64,000 nucleotides of DNA from Psychrobacter sp. UBA3480 (GTDB lineage: Bacteria; Pseudomonadota; Gammaproteobacteria; Pseudomonadales; Moraxellaceae), in contig NZ_DFQV01000012.1 in assembly GCF_002377945.1 (NCBI RefSeq), forward strand, positions 11,131-75,130, written 5' to 3'. Below, one piece after another: positions 45,367-54,731 of this stretch (within the stretch, counting starts at the first letter, position 1; every line of letters starts with the position of its first letter). A model generated the notes under the pieces. It ran no database searches. It was given only the letters and a program-made list of their open reading frames with translations, and was not told the DNA's origin. The position numbers and the translations under genes were made by a program.

Positions 45367-46389
45367 TTAATCATTGAGTTTTATTTTCGCCCTTATAATA
45401 CCATGATCAGTGACTCTATCGGCATAGTCCCACTTCAAATGATCATTAAAATAATCAACTCGTTCGACATAACCGAGCGAAAACTTACTATCAGGCAAAA
45501 ATTCTTCTGAGACAAATAACTGGTCGATAACTTCTGGCATACCTTGATATATATGGGTATAGGCAACATCTTTCATCCAGCCATATCTTGCTTGAATCCG
45601 AGCGGCATCAAAAAGTGCGACATCACGCATACTTTTATCGTAATTGACTTCCCCAGTTTCTGTCATCAACTGAGTAGTCACGCTACCTGTGACATCATTC
45701 ATATCGCCCAGTAGAATCAATGGTTCGCGGGTATGTTGCAATCGTTCTATGATAGACATACGGATAGAGGCCGCTTCTGCCGCGCGCATACATAAACTAC
45801 GAAGCTTGGCGCGAACACGAATATTTGGATCGTCCATATCTTCTAATAGGTCACCATTTTCGTCGCGTAAGAAAAAAGCACGTTTGCTTTTTAGATGCGC
45901 TGTAATAATAGTAATGGGCTGCCCATACGCGTCAACACGTAACACTAATGGAGGACGGTTGAAGCGTTGATAAGGACCGATATCAGGTATATCAATAATG
46001 GCTTTTGGTGCTATATCTTCTAGCAAACTGGTTTCTAACTGCTCAAATCTACTGATAATACCGACAGCAGGTGTATTCTGTGCACCCATGCCTTTGGTAT
46101 ATACGCTGGCGCTATCATTACTTGCAAGTGGAATGACCGCCTGCTCAGGCTTAAATCCTAATGAAATAGCCAACGCTTCTAATGCGTCACTATCCCAAAC
46201 CTCTTGTACTGCGATAATGTCAGCATGCGCTTTAGCCAATAAATCTGTAAGACCTCGCAGCTTATGTTCATAGGCTTTATCGTTATAAGCTGGCGCATTT
46301 TCATAATAAGTTCGATTAGGGTTCGCAAAGTTCAGCAAGTTTGCCGTTGCGATATAAAACTGTTTATTGCCTTCAGTGTTATTACTCAT
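45367..46389 (-). CDS. Endonuclease/exonuclease/phosphatase-family protein
   Basis: Metal-dependent hydrolase of the EEP (DNase I-like) fold, 340 aa. Motifs in order: TANLLNF near residue 11, AVQEVWD near 63, ITAHLKSKR with the conserved His near 165, GDMNDV near 232, and the catalytic DH in RVTDHGIIRAKI at the end. All the catalytic residues of the family appear present. There is no signal peptide, so it is cytoplasmic; substrate may be DNA, RNA or a phosphoester. The start is the ATG with GGGGAAT upstream; 14 codons further upstream are in frame but less likely. Confidence 0.85.
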   Translation of the reverse strand: MSNNTEGNKQFYIATANLLNFANPNRTYYENAPAYNDKAYEHKLRGLTDLLAKAHADIIAVQEVWDSDALEALAISLGFKPEQAVIPLASNDSASVYTKGMGAQNTPAVGIISRFEQLETSLLEDIAPKAIIDIPDIGPYQRFNRPPLVLRVDAYGQPITIITAHLKSKRAFFLRDENGDLLEDMDDPNIRVRAKLRSLCMRAAEAASIRMSIIERLQHTREPLILLGDMNDVTGSVTTQLMTETGEVNYDKSMRDVALFDAARIQARYGWMKDVAYTHIYQGMPEVIDQLFVSEEFLPDSKFSLGYVERVDYFNDHLKWDYADRVTDHGIIRAKIKLND

Positions 46390-46461
46390 ATATTCCCCAT
46401 CGCTCTCATTATTATAGTACATAATATTCACGTATATGTATACGTTGCAAATTTTATGCCT

Positions 46462-46496
46462 AAAAAAACTCCCAAAGTTAAACTTTGGAAGTTTTA
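46462..46496 (-). terminator. Rho-independent terminator of the glycine-zipper gene
   Basis: On the minus strand, AAAACTTCCAAAGT pairs with ACTTTGGGAGTTTT with one U-G pair, followed by a T-run. It is 160 bp past the stop. Confidence 0.65.
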
Positions 46497-46655
46497 AAAT
46501 AGCATAAATGTTGATAAGTAGATTTACTAATAGAACTGAACATACAATTAATCTATTTTAAGTAATGGTATAGCAATCTCTAATACTGGCCAATTACTAG
46601 ATCAACTGTCTGCCAAAGTGTCTGCATAACCGCTCTATTAGTTACTTAAACTCTC

Positions 46656-47168
46656 TTATGATACGCGATTCCATGCGTCACGTGATGCTTGACGCGCTTC
46701 GTTCCATTCCATGCGAGACTCACCTTTTACTTCATGCCATGAACGCTCTAAATCTGCTTCATGATCTTCAAAACGAGCATCTACTGGATAACGAGCACGG
46801 TTCGCATAACCAACTGCATATGCTGGATGTAAATCACGGTCGAAATCGTATTCTTCTCTATGGTAGTCAGCATTTACATACTCTGCGCGCCAGTACGCTT
46901 CTTCATGAGTTGGATCAATGGCTTCTGCTGCTGCATGGCCTGCGCCGCCACCAACAATAGCACCAATAGCACCACCAATTAGCGTACCTAATGGACCTGC
47001 CATCGTACCGATAGCTGCACCTGCTGCTGCACCGCCTACACCGCCGATACCTGTACCTACTGGATGTGAACCTGGCTCACCGGTAATGATGTCTGCGTTT
47101 AAGTCTTCTTTTGTCTCTTTTGACATATGTTTTACTTCATTGCGATCGATAGCATCATGGTTACTCAT
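46656..47168 (-). CDS. Glycine-zipper protein of unknown function
   Basis: Protein of 170 aa. A hydrophilic N-terminus (1-38) is followed by a glycine-zipper stretch at about 40-78 (alternating Gly and Ala with short spacers, as in AAAGAAIGTMAGPLGTLIGG). Such helices pack in membranes or oligomers. The last 90 residues are rich in Glu, Arg, Tyr, Asp and His and include repeated acidic/aromatic units (ADYHREEYDFDRD). No signal peptide is evident, so the location is uncertain. AAGGACA precedes the ATG. Similar proteins in related bacteria are stress-induced; I know of no established function. Confidence 0.75.
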   Translation of the reverse strand: MSNHDAIDRNEVKHMSKETKEDLNADIITGEPGSHPVGTGIGGVGGAAAGAAIGTMAGPLGTLIGGAIGAIVGGGAGHAAAEAIDPTHEEAYWRAEYVNADYHREEYDFDRDLHPAYAVGYANRARYPVDARFEDHEADLERSWHEVKGESRMEWNEARQASRDAWNRVS

Positions 47169-47415
47169 AGTATTGTCCTTAAATTATTTATTATTTATTG
47201 AATTATTTATTTGCTAATTATTAGCGGTCTTACTAAATCCAATTGAAGTATAGAAATTTATAGGTAAGGACAGATAGGCCGATTTTGTAAACTGTGTCCG
47301 TATTGCGATTATCTTGCGTTACAGCCTGTATCTTTATCACATTTGTGTACGGCAGCCTCATACTTTGAGTAATTATAAATGTACGATCACAATAAATTTA
47401 CTAAATAAATCAATC

Positions 47416-49026
47416 CTATAACGGCATTAGAGACCTTTTGATAGCCTGTTGCCATTTAGCAAGATGTCGCTCACGAGTATCAGACGACATACTTGGTTCA
47501 AACACGCGATCTACCTGCCATGAAGCTTTCATGGTCGATTCGTCATACAGCCCAGTCTTTAAACCTGCGAGGAGTGCTGCGCCTTTTGCCGTAATCTCTG
47601 TATCTCTAGGACGTAATACCGGAACACCCAACAAATCTGCCTGAAATTGCATGAGTAAATCATTATTTGCAGCGCCGCCATCTACTCTCAGCTCAGTCAA
47701 AGGATGAGGGCTATCCTTTTGCATAGCGATAAGTACATCATAGGTTTGATAGGCAACGGCCTCCAATGCAGCGCGAGCAATATGGGCCTTAGTAGTACCG
47801 CGGCTCATACCAGTAATGCTAGCACTAATATCCGAACGCCAGTAAGGCGCGCCCAGTCCAGTAAAAGCAGGTAATAGAACAACATCTTCGCTACTGTCTA
47901 CTTGACGAGCTAGGTCTTCAACATCACTACTCTGCTGAATCATACCCAAATTATCACGCAGCCATTGAACGATAGCCCCTGCCATAAAGACACTGCCCTC
48001 TAGAGCATAAGTGACTTCCTTTTTGGGCGGTTGTAGCATGCGTTTTCCTGACTGTACGATTTGGTCAAATGATAAATTGTCCGGACGAATTGGTGACGTT
48101 TTACGTTGCCATGCGATGGTGGTTAGTAGCTTATGCTCACTCAATTTTGGCTGCTGGCCAATATTCATTAGCATAAAACAGCCTGTACCGTAAGTGTTTT
48201 TGGCCATGCCTGCATCAAGGCAACCTTGCCCAAAGAGCGCTGCTTGCTGATCACCCAATACTGCTTGAATGGGTATTTGCTTTGCAAACAGGCCTTTTTT
48301 GGTTTTGCCAAAGTCACCGTCGGACGGTAGTACTTTGGGCAATATATGCATAGGTATAGCAAAACGGTCACAAAGTGTCTCTGACCATGCCAGCTTATGG
48401 ATATCAAATAACAATGTACGAGAAGCATTAGTCACATCGATGACATGCTCCCCGCCTGTGAGCTTATAAATCAGCCAACTATCAATCGTGCCAACCGCTA
48501 TCTCCCCTCTGCTGGCTCGTACACTAAGCTTCGGATTGTTTTCGAGCAACCAAGCAATCTTACTGGCACTAAAATACGGATCTAAACGCAGGCCTGTAAT
48601 ACGCTGAACTTCATGTGCCATGTTGACGCTATCAACACCCGGATGCACAGGGTCATTCATACTATTGCTAGCGCTTTCAGCAGCAAGCGTCTTACAGTAA
48701 TTTGCGGTACGCCTATCTTGCCAAATGATGGCGGGAGCCAGTGGCTTACCAGTTTGCTTATCCCACATCACAATCGACTCACGCTGATTGGTAATCGCGA
48801 TACTGGTAACGTCAGTGGCAAGCAGCCCTGCCCGATTAATAACATCGTGTGCACAACTAATCTGAGTTTGCCAAATCTGCTGTGCATCTTGTTCAACGAA
48901 TCCAGCTCTTGGTGTTTGCAGCGTCGTTGGCTGTTGTACCATTTTGATAGGACGCGCCTGATCATCGTACAATATTGCTCGACTCGATGTGGTCCCTTGA
49001 TCCAACGCTAAAATATACCCTGCCAT
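47416..49026 (-). CDS. glpK: Glycerol kinase
   Basis: FGGY-family kinase that phosphorylates glycerol to glycerol-3-phosphate in the cytosol. Diagnostic segments are the N-terminal ALDQGTTSSRA, the AITNQRES-type AITNQRESIVMW near residue 78, and GGAANNDLLMQFQADLLGVPV in the C-terminal half (given in part). Length of 536 aa is somewhat more than E. coli GlpK (502). The start is the ATG of MAGYILALD, with AGAGGG upstream; the frame extends six codons further. No glpF, glpD or glpR gene is seen in the window, so it stands alone. A 515-bp region precedes it. Confidence 0.92.
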   Translation of the reverse strand: MAGYILALDQGTTSSRAILYDDQARPIKMVQQPTTLQTPRAGFVEQDAQQIWQTQISCAHDVINRAGLLATDVTSIAITNQRESIVMWDKQTGKPLAPAIIWQDRRTANYCKTLAAESASNSMNDPVHPGVDSVNMAHEVQRITGLRLDPYFSASKIAWLLENNPKLSVRASRGEIAVGTIDSWLIYKLTGGEHVIDVTNASRTLLFDIHKLAWSETLCDRFAIPMHILPKVLPSDGDFGKTKKGLFAKQIPIQAVLGDQQAALFGQGCLDAGMAKNTYGTGCFMLMNIGQQPKLSEHKLLTTIAWQRKTSPIRPDNLSFDQIVQSGKRMLQPPKKEVTYALEGSVFMAGAIVQWLRDNLGMIQQSSDVEDLARQVDSSEDVVLLPAFTGLGAPYWRSDISASITGMSRGTTKAHIARAALEAVAYQTYDVLIAMQKDSPHPLTELRVDGGAANNDLLMQFQADLLGVPVLRPRDTEITAKGAALLAGLKTGLYDESTMKASWQVDRVFEPSMSSDTRERHLAKWQQAIKRSLMPL

Positions 49027-49541
49027 GACACACCCTCTACTCATGTTATTTATTCTATCTGATAGCCATTTAGTGACTATTCATTGACTGATGCTTATTG
49101 AGCATTTTTTATTTTGTTAATTACTGTCTAAATGCTTTCATAATAAGATTAAAAACAAAATCTACTTAAAAATAAATCGCGCGAATTGAAAACGTCTTGT
49201 TGGCTATGTTGTTACTTATAAACAGATATTTAAAAATTAAATCAAACCTCTATCATACCGCTACTGGTCACACAATAGAAAACGGCAAAATACTGAGCAT
49301 TGACCCGTCACCATTGTGGCTCTACAGTGTACCTCTTATGACGAATGACCGCTTTTTAGCGCTTTTAATATAGATATATTTTTATATTAGAATATGAATG
49401 ATTTATTTAAGCATCATTTTTTCGCTAGCTAGCAAATAGTCTATAATAGTTCAGCAACTTTATATCCTGAGCAATGAAACCTATCGGTGCTGTTCCTTAT
49501 TTTATAATATCTTACATTCTAATTAATGGCTTATGTGACTT
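49027..49541. other. 515-bp divergent region between glpK and the TolC gene
   Basis: AT-rich control region. A weak hairpin with T-run (ATGCT, AGCAT) occurs near 49091-49110. TATAAT is at 49442-49447, about 95 bases before the TolC start, but its upstream partner is poor. No small ORF with a binding site was found. Confidence 0.5.
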
Positions 49542-51200
49542 ATGAAATTCATTTTATCAGCGCTACCGACTGCTATGATGACAGTTGCAGTCATGAGCGT
49601 GCCTGTCATGACTTACGCGAGCACTGACGCTGACAGTATAGAAGTATCAGATGATGTTACACCAGTGGCTGTGACACAAATCATAGATGCTGATAGTCCA
49701 ACTGATAATGATAAACCAACTGTAGCGCCTTTTCATACAGTACCAAATTCTAATAAGGCTAAATCACAGGCATTGTCTACGCTTGTTGACCCTATCACAC
49801 ATAAAGCCGTCGATAACAGCTACGCACTAGACGTCTCAAGCTTTTTGAGCTTAGAGCAAGCGCAAAAGCTGCTGGTACAAGTATCACCTAAAATTGCTGC
49901 CAATCAAGCAGCGATTGCCGCTAGCGAATACCAAACTGACGCGCTCAGAACTATCGACAATCCGCTCGTATTTGCTCGAGTATCTGCCAGTGCCTATCAT
50001 TTAGATGAGGATATAGATTTATCTTCTCTCAGAAGCGGTATCGTCAACGAAGTAAACAACGGGGTAGATAACATAGTCCCTCCGACAGCAGACCTACCAG
50101 ACTTTGGTGAGCTGGTCGGTGAGCGTATTCCCGACTCCTATAACCTCAAGCGCTCAGGATCTACGTCGGGTGCAGGACTTGGAGTCGTTTGGCCTATTTA
50201 TACTGCTGGACGTACAGACGCATTGACTGGTGCCTCGGATGCACGTACGCAAGAAGCGATGGCTGATAGTGTACTGGATAAAAATGAGCTTTATAATACG
50301 TTAATTGAGCGTTATTTTAAGGCACAGTTAGCGATTATCGCCGCTTACTTACGAGAAGACGCTTACGATACATTGCAACAGACCGACCATATGGCCGAGC
50401 GTCTGTTTGAAGAAGGTTTTATCTCACGTGTCGATAGACTAGAAGCACAGTCGGCGCTTGCGGATGCCAAAAGCGAATCCGTCAATGCCAATAATGACGC
50501 GCGCCTAGCCATGATTGCGCTACAGCGTCTACTACGTACCGACTATCGCATCAAGCCGACCACGCCATTGTTTGTCTCTAGTCGTCCTCTACCAGATGTG
50601 AGCTACTTTCAGGACTTGGCACTAAATAACCATCCCGGACTGCAAAAAGTTGCAGCCAAGCGGGCACAGGCTCAGCAGTTACATGCGCTATCAGATACGG
50701 GCTACAAACCTACGGTATTGCTATACGGTTATGGTCAGGTAGAGAAAGATCCAAGCTGGGTCGCTGGTATATCTGCCAGTTGGAAACTATGGGGCGGACT
50801 CGATAAAGCCGCATCACTAGCATCCAGTAGTGCCAAAATACGTCAGGCCGATCTCTCTGAGATTGAAGTTAGTGACAATTTATTGCTACTGGTAGAAAAA
50901 AACTGGCACGATGTCAATAATGCTCAATCACGCTATCAGGCATTGCAAAGTAATGTTGATTTAGCAGCAGAAGTATTACGACTACGACGCTTAGGATTGC
51001 AAGAAGGTGTAAATACCACCGTTGACGTAGTGCAAGCACAAACGCAATCGCTTAAGGCACGTACCGAGCAAGCACAGGCTGCTAATGACTATGTACAGTC
51101 ACTGGCTGCCCTTATGCAAAGCTGTGGTACGCCACTTGCTTTTAATGCTTATCTCAACGCCGCTGACATTCAATTGCCTACTTTATATACTGAGCAATGA
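49542..51200 (+). CDS. TolC-family outer-membrane efflux protein
   Basis: Outer-membrane channel-tunnel subunit, 552 aa. A signal peptide (ending about TYAS, residue 26) precedes an unusual acidic and Thr-rich region up to about residue 95. The two OEP repeats follow (about 100-320 and 340-545), with long amphipathic helices and the end segment TTVDVVQAQTQSLKARTEQA. It heads a five-gene plus-strand set with a YihY-like protein, an HlyD-type adaptor and two ABC-2 permeases, so it is the outer-membrane part of that export complex. No strong binding site precedes the ATG. Confidence 0.9.
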   Translation: MKFILSALPTAMMTVAVMSVPVMTYASTDADSIEVSDDVTPVAVTQIIDADSPTDNDKPTVAPFHTVPNSNKAKSQALSTLVDPITHKAVDNSYALDVSSFLSLEQAQKLLVQVSPKIAANQAAIAASEYQTDALRTIDNPLVFARVSASAYHLDEDIDLSSLRSGIVNEVNNGVDNIVPPTADLPDFGELVGERIPDSYNLKRSGSTSGAGLGVVWPIYTAGRTDALTGASDARTQEAMADSVLDKNELYNTLIERYFKAQLAIIAAYLREDAYDTLQQTDHMAERLFEEGFISRVDRLEAQSALADAKSESVNANNDARLAMIALQRLLRTDYRIKPTTPLFVSSRPLPDVSYFQDLALNNHPGLQKVAAKRAQAQQLHALSDTGYKPTVLLYGYGQVEKDPSWVAGISASWKLWGGLDKAASLASSSAKIRQADLSEIEVSDNLLLLVEKNWHDVNNAQSRYQALQSNVDLAAEVLRLRRLGLQEGVNTTVDVVQAQTQSLKARTEQAQAANDYVQSLAALMQSCGTPLAFNAYLNAADIQLPTLYTEQ

Positions 51201-51248
51201 TGTAACGTGAGAAGCCATAAGTCGTGCTGATAAACGCTTTGTATTACT

Positions 51249-52169
51249 ATGAAGCCGACATCAAAAATACTATTACCAACCCTATTACGAACAGCTGCTT
51301 TTATGAAAAAACTGACCTCTACATTGATAAAAAACTGGCTACAGACGTTACTAGAAACGTGGCGTATTGCCAATAACTCTAATGTTTGGGCGCATTGTGC
51401 AAGCGTAGGTTTCTTTGGATTCTTATCAATTTTTCCAGTGATGGCTGTTTTTGTCTTGCTTTACGGTCTTGCGTTTTCTCCTGCCGAGATGCAAGAGCAA
51501 ATCTCGCTTTTGAGTCAGTTTATACCTGATACAGTATATGAAGTGCTTAACTCTCGTCTGAGCGAATTGGTTTCTACAACTACGTCTGCCCTGACTTTCA
51601 GTCTGCTTATATCGTCCTTGCTCGCACTTTATGCTGGCTCTAAAGGTATCAAATCTTTAATTATTCTTATTAACCTTGCGTTTCATATTACTCAGGAGCG
51701 TAGTTTTGTACAAAGCACGATTCGCGCAGTTGGTTTGACCTTTGCAGCAGTAGTCGTATTGATTATCGCGGTCTCCTCTATCGCGATTATCCCTTTGGGG
51801 GCGGCCTACTTCCCTTTCCCTCAGATAGCAAAGACAATTGCGCTTTGGAGCAGGTGGCCCATATTGACAGGTATCATATTCTTAAGCTTTTTGGGTCTTT
51901 ATCGTCTAGCCCCAAATCGCGATGCCGTCGCCCTCAAAAAATTGATGCCAGGCGCTGCGCTGGCAACGGTTTTATGGATTATATTGTCCATCTTATTTTC
52001 AATTTATGTGCAAAATTTTAATAACTATAGTGCTGAGTTTGGCGCGCTTTCAGCTGCTGTGGTCATTATGCTATGGCTCTATTATTCAGCATTTATCGTC
52101 GCTCTTGGTGCTATTTTTAATTCTGAAACCATAGACAACGCCAAGCCTTATGCGTTTCGAGTGTACTAG
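51249..52169 (+). CDS. YihY/BrkB-family inner-membrane protein
   Basis: Inner-membrane protein of the YihY/BrkB (UPF0761) family, 306 aa from the first ATG, with about six membrane helices. Family signatures are NVWAHCASVGFFGFLSIFP near the start and LYRLAPNRDAVALKKLMPGA near residue 220. The role is unclear; the older RNase BN label for this family is wrong. A second start at 51303 (MKKLTST) is possible; neither has a good binding site. It lies between the TolC and HlyD genes, 48 bp from each, and is probably cotranscribed with them. Confidence 0.85.
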   Translation: MKPTSKILLPTLLRTAAFMKKLTSTLIKNWLQTLLETWRIANNSNVWAHCASVGFFGFLSIFPVMAVFVLLYGLAFSPAEMQEQISLLSQFIPDTVYEVLNSRLSELVSTTTSALTFSLLISSLLALYAGSKGIKSLIILINLAFHITQERSFVQSTIRAVGLTFAAVVVLIIAVSSIAIIPLGAAYFPFPQIAKTIALWSRWPILTGIIFLSFLGLYRLAPNRDAVALKKLMPGAALATVLWIILSILFSIYVQNFNNYSAEFGALSAAVVIMLWLYYSAFIVALGAIFNSETIDNAKPYAFRVY

Positions 52170-52217
52170 TAATAAACCCTTTATTTTCAACTTTGTTGCT
52201 TTAGGAATCTCATTGTC

Positions 52218-53417
52218 ATGACAGAATTACCACGCGAATCAGACGACTCAAATAAATCAGCTGATGCAACCGAGTCAGTGACCTCTCAAGATACACAAAA
52301 TTCAGTCGATCCTGTAGAAGACGTGTCTGATATTGAACCAGAGCAACCGACACCTACTTATAATCGTGACGCCTCTAAAACTGATAAATCTGCGCGTATG
52401 AAAAAAGTATTACTTGCATTATTCATACTGATTGTCCTTGGTACGATTGCGTACGGCTTATACAAAAGTAATGCGCATAGCGAGCCAGAAGTTATTACGC
52501 TACAGGGGCAAATGCAAATGCAGCAAACGTCTATCGCTGCAAAAGTACCAGGGCGTATTGCCCAAATTATGGTAACAGAGGGTGATACGGTAACGGCAGG
52601 TCAGCAACTGGTTGAAATGGATTCGCCTGAGATTAATGCCAAGATTAATCAAGCACGTGCTGGTAAGCAAATCGCACAAAGTCAATTAGATAAAGCAGAA
52701 AATGGTGCTCGCCCGCAAGAAATCGCCCAAGCAAAAGCCGCTTGGCAAGCCAATAAAGCCGCGTCTGACTTGGCGGAAAATACCTATCAGCGTGTCAATC
52801 GCCTTTACGAAGAAGGTTTGATGGCGCGGCAAAAGCGCGATGAGGCGTATGCGCAATATCTTGCTACTCAAGACCAAACCGAAGCAGCCCGCTTGCAGTA
52901 TGATTTGGCACTAGAAGGCGCACGTACTGAAGATAAGTCAGCGGCCACTGCACAAGTCGCACAGGTCGATGCAAAACTCGATGAAGCGCTAGTAGCAAAA
53001 GAGGAAGCGAACCTAAGAAGTCCTATCGCTGGTATCGTCGATAATGTCATCGTGAGTGCTGGAGAAGTCATCGGTCAAGGGGTTCCGCTCCTGACGTTGG
53101 TAGATACCAAAGACCAATGGGTAGTACTTAACGTCACTGAGTCTTATTTAAATCAATTTGCTATTGGTCAGACATTTACGGGTACTATCCCAGCGCTGTC
53201 ATCAACGGATAAACCTTATACGAAACAGTTTACCGTCTATGCGACATCGACCTTATCAGACTTTGCCACTTGGCGTCCGACCAATAATGATGATGGTTTT
53301 GATGTGCGTACTTTTGAGGTGAAAGCACGACCATCTAAGCCCGATGCCCGTATCCGCTCAGGTATGAGTGTGGTCGTACGTATCAATCCTACTCCTGTCA
53401 ATCAGAACCAAGAGTAA
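52218..53417 (+). CDS. HlyD-family membrane-fusion protein
   Basis: Periplasmic adaptor of a tripartite exporter, 399 aa. A hydrophilic, acidic N-terminus (1-58) is followed by one membrane helix (about 62-81). Then come a split biotinyl/lipoyl domain (VPGRIAQIMVTEGDTVTAGQ and RSPIAGIVDNVIVSAGEVI), a helical hairpin between them, and a beta-barrel domain. It bridges TolC to the inner-membrane permeases encoded directly downstream (3 bp to the next gene). No strong binding site is seen before the ATG. Confidence 0.9.
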   Translation: MTELPRESDDSNKSADATESVTSQDTQNSVDPVEDVSDIEPEQPTPTYNRDASKTDKSARMKKVLLALFILIVLGTIAYGLYKSNAHSEPEVITLQGQMQMQQTSIAAKVPGRIAQIMVTEGDTVTAGQQLVEMDSPEINAKINQARAGKQIAQSQLDKAENGARPQEIAQAKAAWQANKAASDLAENTYQRVNRLYEEGLMARQKRDEAYAQYLATQDQTEAARLQYDLALEGARTEDKSAATAQVAQVDAKLDEALVAKEEANLRSPIAGIVDNVIVSAGEVIGQGVPLLTLVDTKDQWVVLNVTESYLNQFAIGQTFTGTIPALSSTDKPYTKQFTVYATSTLSDFATWRPTNNDDGFDVRTFEVKARPSKPDARIRSGMSVVVRINPTPVNQNQE

Positions 53418-53420
53418 GCC

Positions 53421-54731
53421 ATGCACTTGACTAAGTTAAGTGAGGCTTTTTTACGCAGTGCAGCCTACGAGCGCCGTTTTTTGGCAAAAAATCACTGGGA
53501 CTTTAGCATGGTGGTATGGATACCACTGGCAACGGTGCTGCTAATATGGTGGATATTTTCACAGACTCAAATTACCGATTTGCCTATCGGAGTCATCGAT
53601 CAAGACAATAGCGCTGTTGCCAATACTGCCGTCCGTTACTTAGAGGCCAGTCCTACTTTGACGGTCAGACAGCTTTATTACTCCCAAGCGGATGCAGAGG
53701 CTGCGATTTTACAGCGCGATATTTACGCTGTCGTCATTATCCCAGAGGACTTTTCTCGTAATATATTATCGAGCCAGCCTGCTCCGTTGACTCTACAAGT
53801 CAATGCACAGTACGGTACGCACTCTGGTATTATTCAGGCAGGTGTCCAAGCGGTCGCTAGTACATTATCCGCAGGTGTAGAGATCAAGCGATTGGTCAAA
53901 CAAGGCGTAGCGCCATCACAAGCGATGACGGCTTATGCGCCTATCAGTGTGCAGCGTATTAGCTTATTCAATGCTGCGACCAACTATCAGCAGTTTTTGG
54001 CATCGACTGTCATACCTGCCTTATTACATATATTGGCAATGGTCATTGGCGCAACTACAATTGGCCGCGAGTTACGTGATAAGAATATCGGTCGCTGGTA
54101 CCGTTTTATTGATACAGGAAAGCCTCATTTAACCTTATCTAAAACTTCAAAAACGACATCTTCGCTATCAACCAAACAAGATAGCAGCAATAACAAAACA
54201 TCATCGTCAAGCGCAAAAGTGCCCCATTCGGTCAGCCTATCAGTTTTGGTATTTGGTTTATTAGGTAAATACTTTTGGCCAATACTGGCGTATAGCTTGT
54301 GGTCAGCGTTGATATTGTGGCTAGCAACGTCCAATCAGAATATAAACATCATGTCTCTCATGGCAGTCTACGCTGGGTTTTTGTGCCTGATGGTCCTGTC
54401 ATTTTGGCTAGGTGCTATTTTTACTTTGAATTCTTTTTCATTACGTATGGGTCTATCGACCACCGGATTTATTTCAGCGCCTTCTTACGCCTTTGCCGGT
54501 GTTACCTTTCCATATATTGCGATTAGTGATAGTGCACAATATTGGTCAAATGCGCTGCCGCTAACACATTATCTCAAGCTTCATATTGCACAGTTACAAA
54601 TGCAAGCACCGATCGCCATCTCGCTACCTATCGTCTATGGCCTCATACTTGCAGCCATAATAGCGCTAGTACTTGCAGCACTATTAACCAAACGCGCATT
54701 GGCGCATCCTGAACGTTGGGGAGCACGCTAA
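53421..54731 (+). CDS. ABC-2-type transporter permease (first of two)
   Basis: Permease of the YhhJ/YbhS type, 436 aa. It has an N-terminal helix (about 32-48), a large periplasmic domain (about 55-190) with the family start LPIGVIDQDNSAVANTAVRY, and five or more C-terminal helices. A Ser/Thr/Lys-rich insert of about 35 residues (near 236-271) sits in a cytoplasmic loop. It starts 3 bp after the HlyD gene and overlaps the next permease gene by a TAATG junction, so the two are translationally coupled and probably form a heterodimer. No ATPase gene is adjacent. Confidence 0.88.
   Translation: MHLTKLSEAFLRSAAYERRFLAKNHWDFSMVVWIPLATVLLIWWIFSQTQITDLPIGVIDQDNSAVANTAVRYLEASPTLTVRQLYYSQADAEAAILQRDIYAVVIIPEDFSRNILSSQPAPLTLQVNAQYGTHSGIIQAGVQAVASTLSAGVEIKRLVKQGVAPSQAMTAYAPISVQRISLFNAATNYQQFLASTVIPALLHILAMVIGATTIGRELRDKNIGRWYRFIDTGKPHLTLSKTSKTTSSLSTKQDSSNNKTSSSSAKVPHSVSLSVLVFGLLGKYFWPILAYSLWSALILWLATSNQNINIMSLMAVYAGFLCLMVLSFWLGAIFTLNSFSLRMGLSTTGFISAPSYAFAGVTFPYIAISDSAQYWSNALPLTHYLKLHIAQLQMQAPIAISLPIVYGLILAAIIALVLAALLTKRALAHPERWGAR

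Noticed and set aside
46264..46497. 77-codon plus-strand frame over the start of the exonuclease-family gene
   Set aside because: Antisense to a real gene start and runs through a terminator hairpin; no binding site.
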